Origin: Oceanospirillales bacterium
Lineage (GTDB): Bacteria > Pseudomonadota > Gammaproteobacteria > Pseudomonadales > Endozoicomonadaceae
Reading direction: 5' to 3'
Length of the DNA stretch: 64,000 nt
NCBI GenBank assembly: GCA_004762125.1
Contig: SIHQ01000002.1
Span: 186,001 to 250,000, forward strand
The position numbers were made by a program, and so were the translations under genes. Within the stretch, counting starts at the first letter, position 1. The number at the start of each line of letters is the position of its first letter. Below are positions 26,100 to 37,047 of the stretch, piece by piece. Under the pieces are notes generated by a model. That model saw nothing but the letters and a program-made list of their open reading frames with translations, was not told the origin of the DNA and did not search any database.

Positions 26100-27856
26100 A
26101 CAGGGAACGTAGGAATAGTCACAAAGAAGAGGATGGAAGAGTGCCTTTCAAGGGAAGGTTTCGTTTCATTCAGGCTATTTTTGTCATACTGGGAATAGTA
26201 GTGACCGGGCAACTGGTCAATCTGCAGATTCTGGATCGACAATTTCTTCAGGGTGAAGGCGATAAACGCTCGGTTCGAAGAGAATCTATTCCGGCTCACC
26301 GAGGCGTTATTTTTGATCGCAACGGAAAAATTCTGGCTGCTAGTGCGCCAGTTGTGTCAGTTTGGGCTGATCCGGTCACTCTGCTGAAGACTAAAGAACG
26401 TTGGTTTGAACTGGCTGACGCGCTTGAACTGAATCGTAACTGGTTGACACGCAGGCTTAATCAAAAAGCGGCCGCAGGCAAACGCTTTCTTCCCCTCAAA
26501 CGTGAATTAACCCCTGAGCAAGGTAAGCTTATTCGCACTCTTGGTATCAGGGGTGTGGTCATCAAGCCTGAGCAGAAACGTTATTATCCAATGGGTGAGG
26601 TGACCTCGCATCTGATCGGTCTGACTGGGCGAGATGACGATGATAGTGGTGAGATTGGCAAGGAAGGTATGGAGCTGGGTTACGACCAGTGGTTGACCGG
26701 TTCCAATGGCTCGCGCCGTATTCGTAAAGATTTGCTGGGTAATCTGGTGACTGAAGCCGAGTTGCTGGAAAATTCTCAGCCAGGTAAAGAGCTTATGCTC
26801 AGCATTGATTCTCGTCTTCAGTACATGGCTTATCGTGAATTGAAGAGTGCGGTTAAAAAGTACAATGCCAAGTCAGGTTCCCTCGTTATGTTGGATGTCA
26901 AAACCGGTGAGGTTCTGGCTATGGTCAATCAACCCTCCTATAACCCGAATGATCGAGAAGACTTGGAATACAGTCGTAACCGGGTGATGACCGATGCCAT
27001 TGAACCAGGCTCAACACTCAAGCCATTCACAGTGGCTGCTGCACTGGAATCGGGTAAGTACAATCGATACACCCGAATAAATACCGGTGTTGGTTACATG
27101 CGTGTAGGCAGGGATTCGGTAAAAGATTCCCATGGTTACGGCGTGATTGATGTTGAAACGGTGTTAAAGAAATCCAGTAATATCGGCGTGACCAAGATGG
27201 CGCTCAATATTGGTGCTGACACCGTCATGGACATGTTTAGAAGAGTTGGTTTTGGGCAGTCTCCAGGTACAGGTTTTCCAGGTGAGCGTTCAGGATTTAT
27301 TCCCTATAAAGATCGTTTCAGTGATATTGAAACAGCAACCCTGTCGTTTGGTTATGGTTTGACAGTAACTCCCATGCAGTTGGCGCAAGCCTATGCCGTG
27401 ATTGGCTCTGGTGGCATTCTACGGCCCACATCTCTGATTAAACGTGACTTGCCACCTGCCGGTAAGCGTGTAATGCCAAAAAAAGTAGCCTATGAAGTGC
27501 TGCAAATGTTGGGAAAGGTTACTGCTAAAGGAGGTACTGGCTGGCGTGGAGCGGTGAAAACTTACAAGGTTGCGGGTAAAACAGGCACGGTTAAAAAAGT
27601 GGGTAACAGAGGGTATTCAAATGAGCGGTATATTGGTCTTTTTGCCGGTATTGCACCTCTGGAAAATCCGAGAATAGCGACAGTCGTTATTATTGATGAT
27701 CCAGTGGGGAAGGATTATTACGGCGGTGTTATCGCTGGCCCAGTGTTTTCCAAGGTGAATGCTCAAGCTTTGAGAGCTCTTGGGATTCGTCCTCAGAAAG
27801 ATAAGGTGCTAACAGCAGATCTGGGAATGCAGAATCCTGCTGTACATATGAATTAG
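26096..27856 (+). CDS. ftsI: Septal peptidoglycan transpeptidase FtsI (PBP3)
   Basis: Division-specific class B PBP, 586 residues. One N-terminal span (about 24-42) leads into a pedestal domain and the transpeptidase domain. Active-site motifs are SxxK in EPGSTLKPF, SxN in KKSSNIGV and KTG in VAGKTGTVKK. It works with FtsW, encoded 5.5 kb downstream. The start shares ATGA with the ftsL stop. Confidence 0.97.
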   Translation: MNRERRNSHKEEDGRVPFKGRFRFIQAIFVILGIVVTGQLVNLQILDRQFLQGEGDKRSVRRESIPAHRGVIFDRNGKILAASAPVVSVWADPVTLLKTKERWFELADALELNRNWLTRRLNQKAAAGKRFLPLKRELTPEQGKLIRTLGIRGVVIKPEQKRYYPMGEVTSHLIGLTGRDDDDSGEIGKEGMELGYDQWLTGSNGSRRIRKDLLGNLVTEAELLENSQPGKELMLSIDSRLQYMAYRELKSAVKKYNAKSGSLVMLDVKTGEVLAMVNQPSYNPNDREDLEYSRNRVMTDAIEPGSTLKPFTVAAALESGKYNRYTRINTGVGYMRVGRDSVKDSHGYGVIDVETVLKKSSNIGVTKMALNIGADTVMDMFRRVGFGQSPGTGFPGERSGFIPYKDRFSDIETATLSFGYGLTVTPMQLAQAYAVIGSGGILRPTSLIKRDLPPAGKRVMPKKVAYEVLQMLGKVTAKGGTGWRGAVKTYKVAGKTGTVKKVGNRGYSNERYIGLFAGIAPLENPRIATVVIIDDPVGKDYYGGVIAGPVFSKVNAQALRALGIRPQKDKVLTADLGMQNPAVHMN

Positions 27857-27939
27857 ACGAAGCATTCCAACTGATGCTCAGTTTTGAATGTGCAGCTCCG
27901 ATTTGGTAAGTCGGGACTGTTTTGGTAACAGGATAAAGC

Positions 27940-29460
27940 ATGACTTCGTGTCAATTGTTGTCTTTGAATGAGGTACTGGTTGCGCTTGATCAGCCGCCAC
28001 TGGAGACAGACATACAGATTAATGGACTGACCCTCGACAGCAGAAAGCTGGCCGGGGGCGAGTTGTTTTTAGCGGTACCTGGTTTTAGTTCAGATGGACG
28101 TAATTATATTGAGAGTGCTGTCAGTGCCGGAGCTGCGGCTGTATTAGTTGAGGCGGACGGCTTTGAAGATGCTTTGTCTGACGAAGTTTTTAGCCGAGTT
28201 TTTTTTATCAAAGGCTTGAAAGACCGAGTTGCATTTGTCGCTGATCGTGTATTTCGGCAGCCCTCTAAGAAGCTTGATTTGATCGGAGTGACAGGAACCA
28301 ATGGTAAAACATCCTGTTGCTGGTTTATCTCTCAACTGCTTTCAGAGCTAGGGCAGAATTGTGCTGTCATGGGGACGATCGGTCAGGGAGTTCCACCAGA
28401 GCTGAAACCCTGCCTGAATACAACCTCGGATGCAGTAGCTACTTATGGTTTTATGGCGGGTTTGGTTGCTGATGGTGTTCCTGCCATGGCTATGGAAGTT
28501 TCATCTCACGGGCTGGATCAGGGGCGAGTGGATGGGCTTCAGTTTGAGGTGGGTGTTTTTACCAATCTCAGTCGAGACCATCTTGATTATCATCAGACGA
28601 TGGAAGCCTACGCAAAAGCCAAGGCGAGTTTATTTACTAGTGACCGTGTACGTAAGGCTGTTATCAACTTTGATGATGATTTCAGTGAAACCATGCTGGC
28701 AGCGTGCTCCCCGCAGACAGAAATATTTACTTTTTCTACCACTGACGCTGACGCTGCTATTTTTGCAGATCATATTCAACTTGATCAAAGTGGTGTTACG
28801 GCCTTTTTAAAAACCCCTTGGGGAACAGGAGAGCTACGCCTCAGTCAGATGGGGCGGTTTAGTCTCGAAAATATGCTGGCGGTGATTGGTGCTGTTTGCA
28901 GTATGGGAGCTGATCTGGACAAGGTGCTTCAGTTGCTTCCTGATATGTTATCGGTACCTGGTCGTATGCAACGTTTGGGTGGACAGGATAAACCTTTGGT
29001 CATTATTGACTACGCTCATACGCCTGATGCTTTGACCAGTGTTCTGGATTCGTTAGCTGAACATGGTGCACAGAATGTGACATGTGTCTTCGGTTGTGGT
29101 GGTGATCGCGACAAAGGTAAACGGCCGTTGATGGCAAGAGCGGCCATGAATGGTGCCCAAAAAGTGTTTGTCACCAGTGATAATCCTCGAAGTGAAGACC
29201 CTGGTCAGATTATTGCAGATGCCATGGAAATTATTTCTGAAACTGATCGAGACAGGGTTACTTGTATTACTGACCGATCTATTGCGATTCAAGCTGCAGT
29301 AGCTCAGGCCTGTAAAGACGAGATTGTTTTGATTGCTGGTAAAGGTCACGAGGACTATCAGGAAGTTCAGGGACAGCGAGTGCACTTTGACGATGTTGAG
29401 CAAGCGGAAAAAGCATTGTCTCTTTGGTCGGCTCCTACAGTGAATGGGGTGAGTTTATGA
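27940..29460 (+). CDS. murE: UDP-MurNAc-tripeptide synthetase MurE (meso-DAP adding)
   Basis: Adds the third peptide residue to UDP-MurNAc-L-Ala-D-Glu. 506 residues. The ATP site is GVTGTNGKTSCCW. The DNPR motif (TSDNPRSEDP) indicates meso-diaminopimelate rather than lysine as substrate. It overlaps murF by ATGA. Confidence 0.96.
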   Translation: MTSCQLLSLNEVLVALDQPPLETDIQINGLTLDSRKLAGGELFLAVPGFSSDGRNYIESAVSAGAAAVLVEADGFEDALSDEVFSRVFFIKGLKDRVAFVADRVFRQPSKKLDLIGVTGTNGKTSCCWFISQLLSELGQNCAVMGTIGQGVPPELKPCLNTTSDAVATYGFMAGLVADGVPAMAMEVSSHGLDQGRVDGLQFEVGVFTNLSRDHLDYHQTMEAYAKAKASLFTSDRVRKAVINFDDDFSETMLAACSPQTEIFTFSTTDADAAIFADHIQLDQSGVTAFLKTPWGTGELRLSQMGRFSLENMLAVIGAVCSMGADLDKVLQLLPDMLSVPGRMQRLGGQDKPLVIIDYAHTPDALTSVLDSLAEHGAQNVTCVFGCGGDRDKGKRPLMARAAMNGAQKVFVTSDNPRSEDPGQIIADAMEIISETDRDRVTCITDRSIAIQAAVAQACKDEIVLIAGKGHEDYQEVQGQRVHFDDVEQAEKALSLWSAPTVNGVSL

Positions 29461-30875
29461 TCAGATCATATCGTACCTATGAAATTGCTGAAGTCGTTAA
29501 GGGCACGGTGAGGAATGGCGCTGACGTTGAGATTGCCGGAATCAGTATTGATACCAGAACAATAAAGCAAGGCGATCTTTTTATCGCTATCAAAGGCCCT
29601 AACTTTGATGGTCATGTTTTTGCTGGGAGGGCTATCGAATCCGGAGCTGCTGCGGTATTGGTAGATCATGAGCTGAATGGATTGGCAGTGCCACAAATAG
29701 TGGTCGCTGACACAGAGCAAGCTCTTGGGAGGCTTGGTTGCTTTAACAGGCTCAACTTTGAGCAGCCTCTGATTGCAGTTACCGGAACCTGTGGTAAAAC
29801 GTCCGTAAAAGAAATGCTGGCTGCTGTTCTGGCAGAGAGTGGTGAAATGCTGGCAACCAAAGGGAACCTGAATAACGCCTTTGGTGTACCGCTAACCCTA
29901 TTCGATTTGTCTGTTAATCATCATTACGCTGTCGTAGAGCTGGGAACTAGTTCTCCGGGAGAAATTAATTATGTCTCGGATCTGGCAAAACCTGATGTGG
30001 CCATTATTACCAACGCTGCAGAGAATCATCTTAAAGATCTAGTCAGTCTTGAGGGCGTTGTTCACGAGAAAGGTTTTATTCTGGATCATATTAGGGATGG
30101 TGGCACAGCCATCCTGAATAAGGATGACCCCAGCTTTGATATCTGGAATGAGAGGGCGGAACGAGAGGGGGCAAAAAAAATACGCTCCTTCAGTTTGAAA
30201 AATACTTCGGCTGACTGCTATGCCTCGGACATTGAATCTACCGCTTCTGGTATGAGATTTACTTTGAATCTGCAAGGTGGTGAGGGGATATCACAAAAAT
30301 CCCTGATCATTGCTTTCTGGGGTAATCACCAGGTTCAAAATGCTTGTTGTGCGGCTCTGGCTGCATATTCTGTCGGATTGTCGCTGGACATGATTGCTTC
30401 GGGGCTGGAGAATGCGTTGCCATTTCAGAGAAGGGGCTCTCGTTATCAGCTTTCCAAAAAAGAACTGCTGATTGATGAGAGTTACAATGCTAGCCCGATT
30501 GCAACTCTGGCGGCTATTGATCAGCTGTCTGATTGTAATGGCCGAACTCTGATGGTGTTAGGCGATATGTTGGATCTGGGTGATGTTGCGGAAGTTCGTC
30601 ACGTTGATGTCGGTGCCTACGCTCGGAAAAGAAAGATAGATGCGTTTTTTGGTTTTGGCGAGTTGACTGAGTTGTCCGTTACGGCTTTCTCCGTAGGTGG
30701 AAGTCACTTTGCTGATAAAGATGCCTTGTCGAAGGCTGTACTGGAGTTGATGGCTGAATGGCATCAACAGGATGCACAGCAACCGGTTACTGTTTTGGTA
30801 AAAGGTTCAAGAGGTATGGAAATGTTGGATATTGTCCGATCCCTGGTGGGATCTGAATATAAAGGAGAGCGCTGA
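29457..30875 (+). CDS. murF: UDP-MurNAc-tripeptide D-Ala-D-Ala ligase MurF
   Basis: Adds D-Ala-D-Ala to complete the pentapeptide. The P-loop is [14 protein letters not shown]. Other landmarks are [22 protein letters not shown] and [10 protein letters not shown]. The start at 29457 (ATGA overlap with murE, preceded by GGGGTGAG) gives 472 residues; an upstream frame extension to 29424 lies inside murE and is not used. Confidence 0.96.
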   Translation: MIRSYRTYEIAEVVKGTVRNGADVEIAGISIDTRTIKQGDLFIAIKGPNFDGHVFAGRAIESGAAAVLVDHELNGLAVPQIVVADTEQALGRLGCFNRLNFEQPLIAVTGTCGKTSVKEMLAAVLAESGEMLATKGNLNNAFGVPLTLFDLSVNHHYAVVELGTSSPGEINYVSDLAKPDVAIITNAAENHLKDLVSLEGVVHEKGFILDHIRDGGTAILNKDDPSFDIWNERAEREGAKKIRSFSLKNTSADCYASDIESTASGMRFTLNLQGGEGISQKSLIIAFWGNHQVQNACCAALAAYSVGLSLDMIASGLENALPFQRRGSRYQLSKKELLIDESYNASPIATLAAIDQLSDCNGRTLMVLGDMLDLGDVAEVRHVDVGAYARKRKIDAFFGFGELTELSVTAFSVGGSHFADKDALSKAVLELMAEWHQQDAQQPVTVLVKGSRGMEMLDIVRSLVGSEYKGER

Positions 30876-30877
30876 TA

Positions 30878-31960
30878 ATGCTGCTCTGGCTTGCAGATTT
30901 TTTGTCCCAGTACTACCACAGCTTGACTGTGTTCAAATACTTGACCCTAAGAGCTATTCTTGGCGTTTTGACTGCGCTGGGCATGGGGCTCTGGCTTGGC
31001 CCGATAATGATCAGGAAACTGAGCTATCACCAGATTGGCCAGTCTGTACGTAGTGATGGACCTCAGTCACACCTCAGTAAGGCGGGCACGCCAACCATGG
31101 GTGGTGCTCTGATACTGATTTGTATTGCAGTAAGTACATTGCTCTGGGCAAACCTGTCCAACCGTTATATCTGGGTTGTGCTCTTGGTGACCATGGTTTT
31201 TGGTATTGTTGGCTGGGTAGACGACTACCGCAAAGTGGTTGAAAAGAACTCCAGAGGTCTGCCTGCCCGCTGGAAGTTTTTCTGGCAATCGGTGGGTGGG
31301 CTTGGTGCCGCAATCTTTTTGTATGTGACGGCACCGTCACCGGTTGAAACCAGCCTTATTGTTCCCTTTTTTAAAAATGTAGTAATTGATCTTGGGCCGT
31401 TCTTTATTTTACTGACTTATCTGACCATTGTCGGAACCAGTAATGCCGTTAACCTGACTGATGGTCTCGACGGTCTGGCCATTATGCCGACTGTGCTGGT
31501 GGCCTCAGCATTGGCGGTTTTTGCCTATGTCAGTGGACATGCCAATTTTGCCCAGTATCTACTGATTCCTTTTGTTCCGGGTTCTGGTGAGCTGGTTGTG
31601 TTCAGTGCAGCTATATGTGGTGCAGGCTTGGCCTTCCTTTGGTTCAACACCTATCCCGCCCAAGTATTCATGGGAGATGTTGGGGCGCTGGCCTTAGGTG
31701 CTGCGTTGGGCACGATAGCGGTCATTGTTCGTCAGGAAATCGTGCTGATCATTATGGGTGGCGTTTTTGTGATGGAAACGGTTTCAGTCATTCTTCAGGT
31801 AGCTTCATTCAAACTGACTGGGCGCCGTATTTTCAGAATGGCGCCGCTTCATCATCACTTTGAATTGAAAGGTTGGCCAGAACCGAGAGTGATTGTGCGG
31901 TTCTGGATTATTACATTGATTCTAGTTCTTATCGGACTGGCCTCATTGAAGATCAGATAA
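30878..31960 (+). CDS. mraY: Phospho-MurNAc-pentapeptide transferase MraY
   Basis: Makes lipid I at the inner membrane. 360 residues with about ten spans. Catalytic aspartates lie in GWVDDYRK and [22 protein letters not shown] carries the conserved histidine motif. It starts 2 bp after the murF stop. Confidence 0.97.
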   Translation: MLLWLADFLSQYYHSLTVFKYLTLRAILGVLTALGMGLWLGPIMIRKLSYHQIGQSVRSDGPQSHLSKAGTPTMGGALILICIAVSTLLWANLSNRYIWVVLLVTMVFGIVGWVDDYRKVVEKNSRGLPARWKFFWQSVGGLGAAIFLYVTAPSPVETSLIVPFFKNVVIDLGPFFILLTYLTIVGTSNAVNLTDGLDGLAIMPTVLVASALAVFAYVSGHANFAQYLLIPFVPGSGELVVFSAAICGAGLAFLWFNTYPAQVFMGDVGALALGAALGTIAVIVRQEIVLIIMGGVFVMETVSVILQVASFKLTGRRIFRMAPLHHHFELKGWPEPRVIVRFWIITLILVLIGLASLKIR

Positions 31961-31992
31961 TAGAAGTCTATTGCAGCGAAGGTAGTGGCAGA

Positions 31993-33348
31993 GTGGCAGA
32001 AATAATAGGTTCCAGTTGTTCCCGTGTTGTTGTTGGTCTTGGGAAGACCGGGATGTCCTGTGTCCGCTATTTGGCTGAGAAAAACCTGCCATTCAAGGTT
32101 ATTGATACAAGGGTTTCTCCTCCGGGGTTGAATGAACTGAAGAGGAAATATCCTCAAATTCCTGTTCACACAGGCAGCTTTGAAAAAAGCTGGTTGCTGG
32201 CCGCTGATGAAATTGTGCTCAGTCCCGGTGTGGCCATGGTTGAGCCGGAGATCGCAGAGGCTATCGCTGCTGGCGCCAAGGTTGTTGGGGATATAGAACT
32301 GTTCTGTCGTGAAGTAGATAAGCCTGTTGTCGCTATTACTGGCTCAAATGGTAAAAGCACAGTGACGAGTTTGTTGGGCGAGATGGCAAAGCAAGCAGCA
32401 ATTAATGTGGCTGTTGGTGGCAATATTGGTGTACCTGTTCTGGATCTGCTTCAGGATGACTCGATTGAACTGTTCATTTTAGAGTTATCCAGTTTTCAAC
32501 TTGAAACAACTCATTCTCTTAGGGCTTCTGCTGCGACGGTGTTGAATCTGAGTCCGGATCATATGGATCGGTATGCATCCATGATTGAGTATCATAAGGC
32601 CAAGCAGAGAATCTATCGGGGTTGCAGCAATGCGGTCTATTTTAAGCCAGATGCGCTGACTGTGCCTTTGCTCTCTGAGGCAACACGTGGCATAGCGTTC
32701 ACTTCCGGTAAACCTGATTTAAATGATTACGGGTTGCTTGGGGATAATGAAGGTGTCTGGCTGTGTAAAGGTGTCGTTCGTTTACTGAACAGTTCTGAAA
32801 TGAAACTTCAGGGACGTCATAACCAAACAAATGCTTTGGCTGCTCTGGCGCTCGGAGAATCTGTTGGTATTCCTTTGGAACCCATGTTGAAAGCTCTTAA
32901 AGGTTTTCCGGGGCTCAGTCACCGTTGTCAGTGGATCGCTGAAAAAGATGGCGTGATTTGGGTGAACGATTCCAAGGCCACTAATGTTGGTGCTTCAGTT
33001 GCAGCCATTGAAGGTCTCGGGCAAGTGATTCCTGGCAAAGTTGTGCTTATTGCCGGTGGTGATGGCAAAGGCGCTGATTTCAGTCAACTCAAGTCCCCTG
33101 TACAGCGTTATGTTCGTGAGTTAATCGTTATTGGCAGAGATGGCGAGCAAATCAGTGAAGCGGTAAAGGGTGCGGCTTCCTGTACATATGCTGAAGATTT
33201 AAGTTTCGCTGTGGACAGAGCTCTGGAAGTGAGTCAGCACGGCGATACTGTTTTGCTGGCGCCGGCTTGTGCGAGTTTTGATATGTTCAGTAGCTTTGAG
33301 CAACGAGGCGATCAGTTTGTTGCCCTGGTCAGGGAGAAGCTTCGATGA
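31993..33348 (+). CDS. murD: UDP-MurNAc-L-Ala:D-Glu ligase MurD
   Basis: Adds D-glutamate to UDP-MurNAc-L-Ala. The GTG at 31993 gives 451 residues and an N-terminus (VAEIIGSSCSRVVVGLGKTGMS) that lines up with known MurD proteins. The longer open frame to 31873 lies inside mraY and is not supported. The SD is weak (AAGG about 10 nt upstream). The ATP site is AITGSNGKSTVT; other landmarks are LNLSPDHMDRY and CASFDMFSSFEQRG. It overlaps ftsW by ATGA. Confidence 0.95.
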   Translation: MAEIIGSSCSRVVVGLGKTGMSCVRYLAEKNLPFKVIDTRVSPPGLNELKRKYPQIPVHTGSFEKSWLLAADEIVLSPGVAMVEPEIAEAIAAGAKVVGDIELFCREVDKPVVAITGSNGKSTVTSLLGEMAKQAAINVAVGGNIGVPVLDLLQDDSIELFILELSSFQLETTHSLRASAATVLNLSPDHMDRYASMIEYHKAKQRIYRGCSNAVYFKPDALTVPLLSEATRGIAFTSGKPDLNDYGLLGDNEGVWLCKGVVRLLNSSEMKLQGRHNQTNALAALALGESVGIPLEPMLKALKGFPGLSHRCQWIAEKDGVIWVNDSKATNVGASVAAIEGLGQVIPGKVVLIAGGDGKGADFSQLKSPVQRYVRELIVIGRDGEQISEAVKGAASCTYAEDLSFAVDRALEVSQHGDTVLLAPACASFDMFSSFEQRGDQFVALVREKLR

Positions 33349-34538
33349 TTCTTCAGCAGCGACTTCAGAGTGAATTTAATCTAGGAATGGGCTCCTATCG
33401 GAGTTCTCTTGATATTCCTTTGCTCGCTGCTATTGCTGTACTGATGGTGATTGGATTGGTGATGGTCAGTTCTGCTTCCATGGAGATTGCTGACAGTCTT
33501 TACGAAAAACCGTTATATATTATTGTCAAACAGCTTGTCTTTGTCTTGGCAGGTATCGGTCTCATGGCAGGGGCTCTGATTCTACCTGTGAGTGTCGTTC
33601 ATCGGTTCAGTTGGTTATCTTTGTTTATCAGTATGATCTTGCTGGTTGTTGTTCTTTTTGCTCGGGAAATAAACGGCAGTACGCGTTGGATTCCATTGGG
33701 GATATTCAACCTACAAGCATCTGAGGCAGCCAAGCTTCTAATCGTTATCTACATGGCAGCTTATCTCGACAGGCGCTTAGAAGAGGTGAGAACCCGATTT
33801 AGCGGATTCTTTAAACCGCTGCTTATTCTGGGCTCTGCCGCCTGCCTCCTGCTTCTTGAACCGGATCTTGGTTCATTGGTTGTTCTGATGTCAGCGGCCA
33901 TGGGAATGATTTTCCTCGCCGGGGCAAAGAAAGTTCAGTTTGTTGGCATTGCAGTAGTGTTACTGCTGCTGATTGCTTTGATGATTTATATCGAGCCTTA
34001 TCGTTTAGCCCGTGTAACCTCCTTTCTTGAACCTTGGTCTGAAGAAAATCGATACGGCAGCGGTTTTCAGATTACTCAGGCTCAAATTGCTTTTGGTCGA
34101 GGAGAGTGGCTTGGAGTCGGACTTGGAAATAGTCTGATGAAGCTATTTTATCTACCAGAGGCTCATACCGATTTCATTTTTGCGATTCTGGCAGAAGAAT
34201 TGGGTTTGCTTGGCGCCATGTTGGTGCTTGCCTTGACCCTGTTCATTGCCTGGCGGGCTCTTCATATTGGCCAAAGAGCTGAGCAGAAGGGCATGATGTT
34301 TCATGGCTTTCTAGCTTATGGTATTGGGTTGCTCTATGGAACCCAGGCTTTGATCAATATGGGGGTTAGTACTGGCCTTTTGCCAACCAAGGGGTTGGCG
34401 TTACCTTTGATCAGTTATGGCGGCAGTAGCCTTCTAATAACCAGTGTCGCATTTGGTCTTTTATTGCGTATTGATTATGAGCGACGGCGAGTCAATGTCG
34501 AACAGACAGAAAAAAAGAGAGGGCGAAAAGATGGTTGA
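33345..34538 (+). CDS. ftsW: Septal SEDS glycosyltransferase FtsW
   Basis: Peptidoglycan polymerase of the divisome, 397 residues with about ten spans. Landmarks are LVMVSSASMEIAD, ARWIPLGI-like STRWIPLGIFNLQ, GLGNSLMKLFYLPEAHTDFIFA and the C-terminal LPLISYGGSSLL. It pairs with FtsI. The end overlaps the murG start by 8 bp. Confidence 0.96.
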   Translation: MILQQRLQSEFNLGMGSYRSSLDIPLLAAIAVLMVIGLVMVSSASMEIADSLYEKPLYIIVKQLVFVLAGIGLMAGALILPVSVVHRFSWLSLFISMILLVVVLFAREINGSTRWIPLGIFNLQASEAAKLLIVIYMAAYLDRRLEEVRTRFSGFFKPLLILGSAACLLLLEPDLGSLVVLMSAAMGMIFLAGAKKVQFVGIAVVLLLLIALMIYIEPYRLARVTSFLEPWSEENRYGSGFQITQAQIAFGRGEWLGVGLGNSLMKLFYLPEAHTDFIFAILAEELGLLGAMLVLALTLFIAWRALHIGQRAEQKGMMFHGFLAYGIGLLYGTQALINMGVSTGLLPTKGLALPLISYGGSSLLITSVAFGLLLRIDYERRRVNVEQTEKKRGRKDG

Positions 34539-35598
34539 TCGCCCAACTGTATTGATTATGGCGGGTGGTACCGGAGGACATATTTTTCCGGCACTGGCTA
34601 CAGCAGAAGAACTGCAGAAAGCAGGCTGTAGTATCCACTGGCTTGGCACTCCGAACAGTATGGAGGCTGAACTGGTACCCAAACACGGTATTGATATTAC
34701 ACATATCCCGGTGACCGGACTTAGAGGGAAGGGCGTTGTTAATCTATTGAAAGCTCCTTTGAAGATCTTGGTTTCACTTTATCGAGTGATGAAGGTTATA
34801 CGTCGCTTTAAGCCTATTTGTGTACTTGGCATGGGAGGTTATGTCACTGGCCCAGGTGGTTTGGCTGCTCGATTGATGGGAGTGCCTCTGGTTGTCCATG
34901 AACAGAACGCTGTTGCAGGCTTTACCAATAAAGTTCTGAGTAAAATTGCTAGTAGAGTTTTGATTGCATTTCCTTCGGCTTTTGAGGGTAAAGCGTTTAC
35001 GGTGACCGGAAATCCGGTTCGAAACAGTATATCCGGAAGCGCTCTAAAGGGAGTGACGGGTGGCTCATTGAAGCTGCTGGTGGTTGGTGGCAGCAGGGGA
35101 GCTGTAGCGATTAACAAGGTCGTGCCGAAAGCGCTGGCCAGATTATCTGGGCAGGTGAGTGTCTGGCATCAGACCGGTAAAGGTAATGACGATGAAACCC
35201 GAGCTTCATACGCAGAGTGCGGAGTTGATGGTCGGGTGGAACCTTTTATTGATGATATGGCTTCGGCCTATGAATGGGCTGATATTGTCTTGTGTCGCTC
35301 AGGTGCCTTGACAGTGTCAGAACTGGCATTGGCTCAAAGACCTTCCATTCTGATTCCTTTTCCTTTTGCTGTTGATGATCATCAGACAGCCAACGGTCGC
35401 TATTTGGTCGATCAGGGGGCTGCCCTGATGGTGCAACAGAAAGATTTAAGTGAAGAAACATTGACTGAATTGTTGATTGAATTAAATAGCCAGCCCGATA
35501 GGCTGGAGAAAATGTCTGAAGCTGCTGGAAAAGTTGCCCGACCAAGGGCTGCTAGTGATGTTGCGGAACACTGTCTGGAGATTGCCCATGCTAACTGA
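34531..35598 (+). CDS. murG: UDP-GlcNAc:lipid I GlcNAc transferase MurG
   Basis: Converts lipid I to lipid II on the inner face of the membrane. The start at 34531 ([17 protein letters not shown]) gives 355 residues, as in E. coli, and has GAGAGGGCGA upstream. The open frame to 34444 lies inside ftsW. Landmarks are the G-loop [12 protein letters not shown], a second G-loop [24 protein letters not shown] and the C-terminal [19 protein letters not shown]. It overlaps murC by 11 bp. Confidence 0.96.
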   Translation: MVDRPTVLIMAGGTGGHIFPALATAEELQKAGCSIHWLGTPNSMEAELVPKHGIDITHIPVTGLRGKGVVNLLKAPLKILVSLYRVMKVIRRFKPICVLGMGGYVTGPGGLAARLMGVPLVVHEQNAVAGFTNKVLSKIASRVLIAFPSAFEGKAFTVTGNPVRNSISGSALKGVTGGSLKLLVVGGSRGAVAINKVVPKALARLSGQVSVWHQTGKGNDDETRASYAECGVDGRVEPFIDDMASAYEWADIVLCRSGALTVSELALAQRPSILIPFPFAVDDHQTANGRYLVDQGAALMVQQKDLSEETLTELLIELNSQPDRLEKMSEAAGKVARPRAASDVAEHCLEIAHAN

Positions 35599-37036
35599 TA
35601 ATCAAATGTCTTCAGTGACTGCTGTTCCTGAAATGCGGCGAATCAAAAAGATCCACTTTGTTGGTATCGGTGGTTCAGGCATGTGTGGCATTGCTGAAGT
35701 GCTGGGTAATCAAGGCTACAGAATCTCAGGCTCTGATATCAACGCATCAGCAGTCACTCAACGTCTTGAGAGTAAAGGTATTGAAGTTTTTATAGGTCAT
35801 GCTTCTGTCAATATTGAAGGGTGTGATGTCGTTGTGACGTCAACGGCTGTGGCAGAAGATAACCCTGAAGTGGTTGCTGCTAGAGAGCGTCGTATACCTG
35901 TTGTGCCACGGGCAGAAATGCTGGCTGAACTGATGCGCTACCGACATGGTATTGCAGTGGCAGGTACTCATGGCAAAACAACAACAACCAGCCTTATTGC
36001 GTCTGTGCTTGGGCATGGTGGACTCGACCCGACTTTTGTCATTGGTGGTCGATTGAATTCTGCCGGAACCAATGCTCGCTTGGGTGCCAGTCGAATTCTT
36101 GTGGCAGAAGCTGATGAGTCTGATGCTTCGTTTCTACATCTACAGCCCATGGTTTCCATTGTTACCAATATCGATGCCGATCATATGGCAACTTACGACG
36201 GTGATTTTGGAAAACTGAAGAAGACCTTCATCGAATTTATCCACAATCTTCCATTTTATGGCCTGGCTGTGGTTTGTATCGACTGCCCTGTTGTTCAGGA
36301 ACTGTTACCATTAATCAAACGTCAGATGGTCACTTATGGTGAGAGTGATCAGGCGGATTATCGTGCGGTAAATATTCAGCAGAATGGGTTGGTCACCAAA
36401 TTTGAACTGCATCGAAAGGCCTGTCCGGAAAGGGTTTTGAATGTTGAATTGAACATGCCGGGCAAGCATAACGTACTGAATACGCTGGCGACTTTTATTG
36501 TTGCTGAAGATGAAGGTATGAGTGATGAGGCTATTTGTGAAGGGCTGAAACAGTTCCAGGGTGTTGGTAGACGGTTTCAGGTGCAGGGACATTTTGATGT
36601 TAATGATGCGAATATTATGCTGGTTGATGACTATGGTCATCACCCGACAGAAGTTGGCGCAACAGTAAGTGCTATTCGTGAAGGCTGGTCAGATAAACGA
36701 CTGGTAATGATTTATCAACCGCACCGTTATTCAAGAACACGGGATCTTTACGAAGACTTTGTCGATGTGCTTTCCCGTGTTGATGTACTGCTGTTGATGG
36801 AAGTTTATCCAGCAGGAGAAGAGCCGATTCCTGGTGCAGATAGCAAAAGTCTCTGTCGTAGCATAAGACAGAGAGGTCAGTTAGAGCCGGTGTATGTTTC
36901 CGGTCTTGATGAAGTTGCCGGTATTCTGAACGGTATTGTTTGTGATGGTGATCTGGTTTTGACTCAAGGGGCTGGTGATATAGGTGCCCTGGCTGGAAAA
37001 CTGTCAAAAGAGTTAGCTGAAGGCAAAAAGATTTAA
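35588..37036 (+). CDS. murC: UDP-MurNAc:L-Ala ligase MurC
   Basis: Adds L-alanine to UDP-MurNAc. The start at 35588 (MLTDNQMSS) has GGAG 7 nt upstream and gives 482 residues; ATG 35606 is an alternative, and the frame to 35534 lies inside murG. Landmarks are [17 protein letters not shown], the P-loop [26 protein letters not shown] and [13 protein letters not shown]. Confidence 0.96.
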   Translation: MLTDNQMSSVTAVPEMRRIKKIHFVGIGGSGMCGIAEVLGNQGYRISGSDINASAVTQRLESKGIEVFIGHASVNIEGCDVVVTSTAVAEDNPEVVAARERRIPVVPRAEMLAELMRYRHGIAVAGTHGKTTTTSLIASVLGHGGLDPTFVIGGRLNSAGTNARLGASRILVAEADESDASFLHLQPMVSIVTNIDADHMATYDGDFGKLKKTFIEFIHNLPFYGLAVVCIDCPVVQELLPLIKRQMVTYGESDQADYRAVNIQQNGLVTKFELHRKACPERVLNVELNMPGKHNVLNTLATFIVAEDEGMSDEAICEGLKQFQGVGRRFQVQGHFDVNDANIMLVDDYGHHPTEVGATVSAIREGWSDKRLVMIYQPHRYSRTRDLYEDFVDVLSRVDVLLLMEVYPAGEEPIPGADSKSLCRSIRQRGQLEPVYVSGLDEVAGILNGIVCDGDLVLTQGAGDIGALAGKLSKELAEGKKI

Positions 37037-37047
37037 GGAAGCAGATC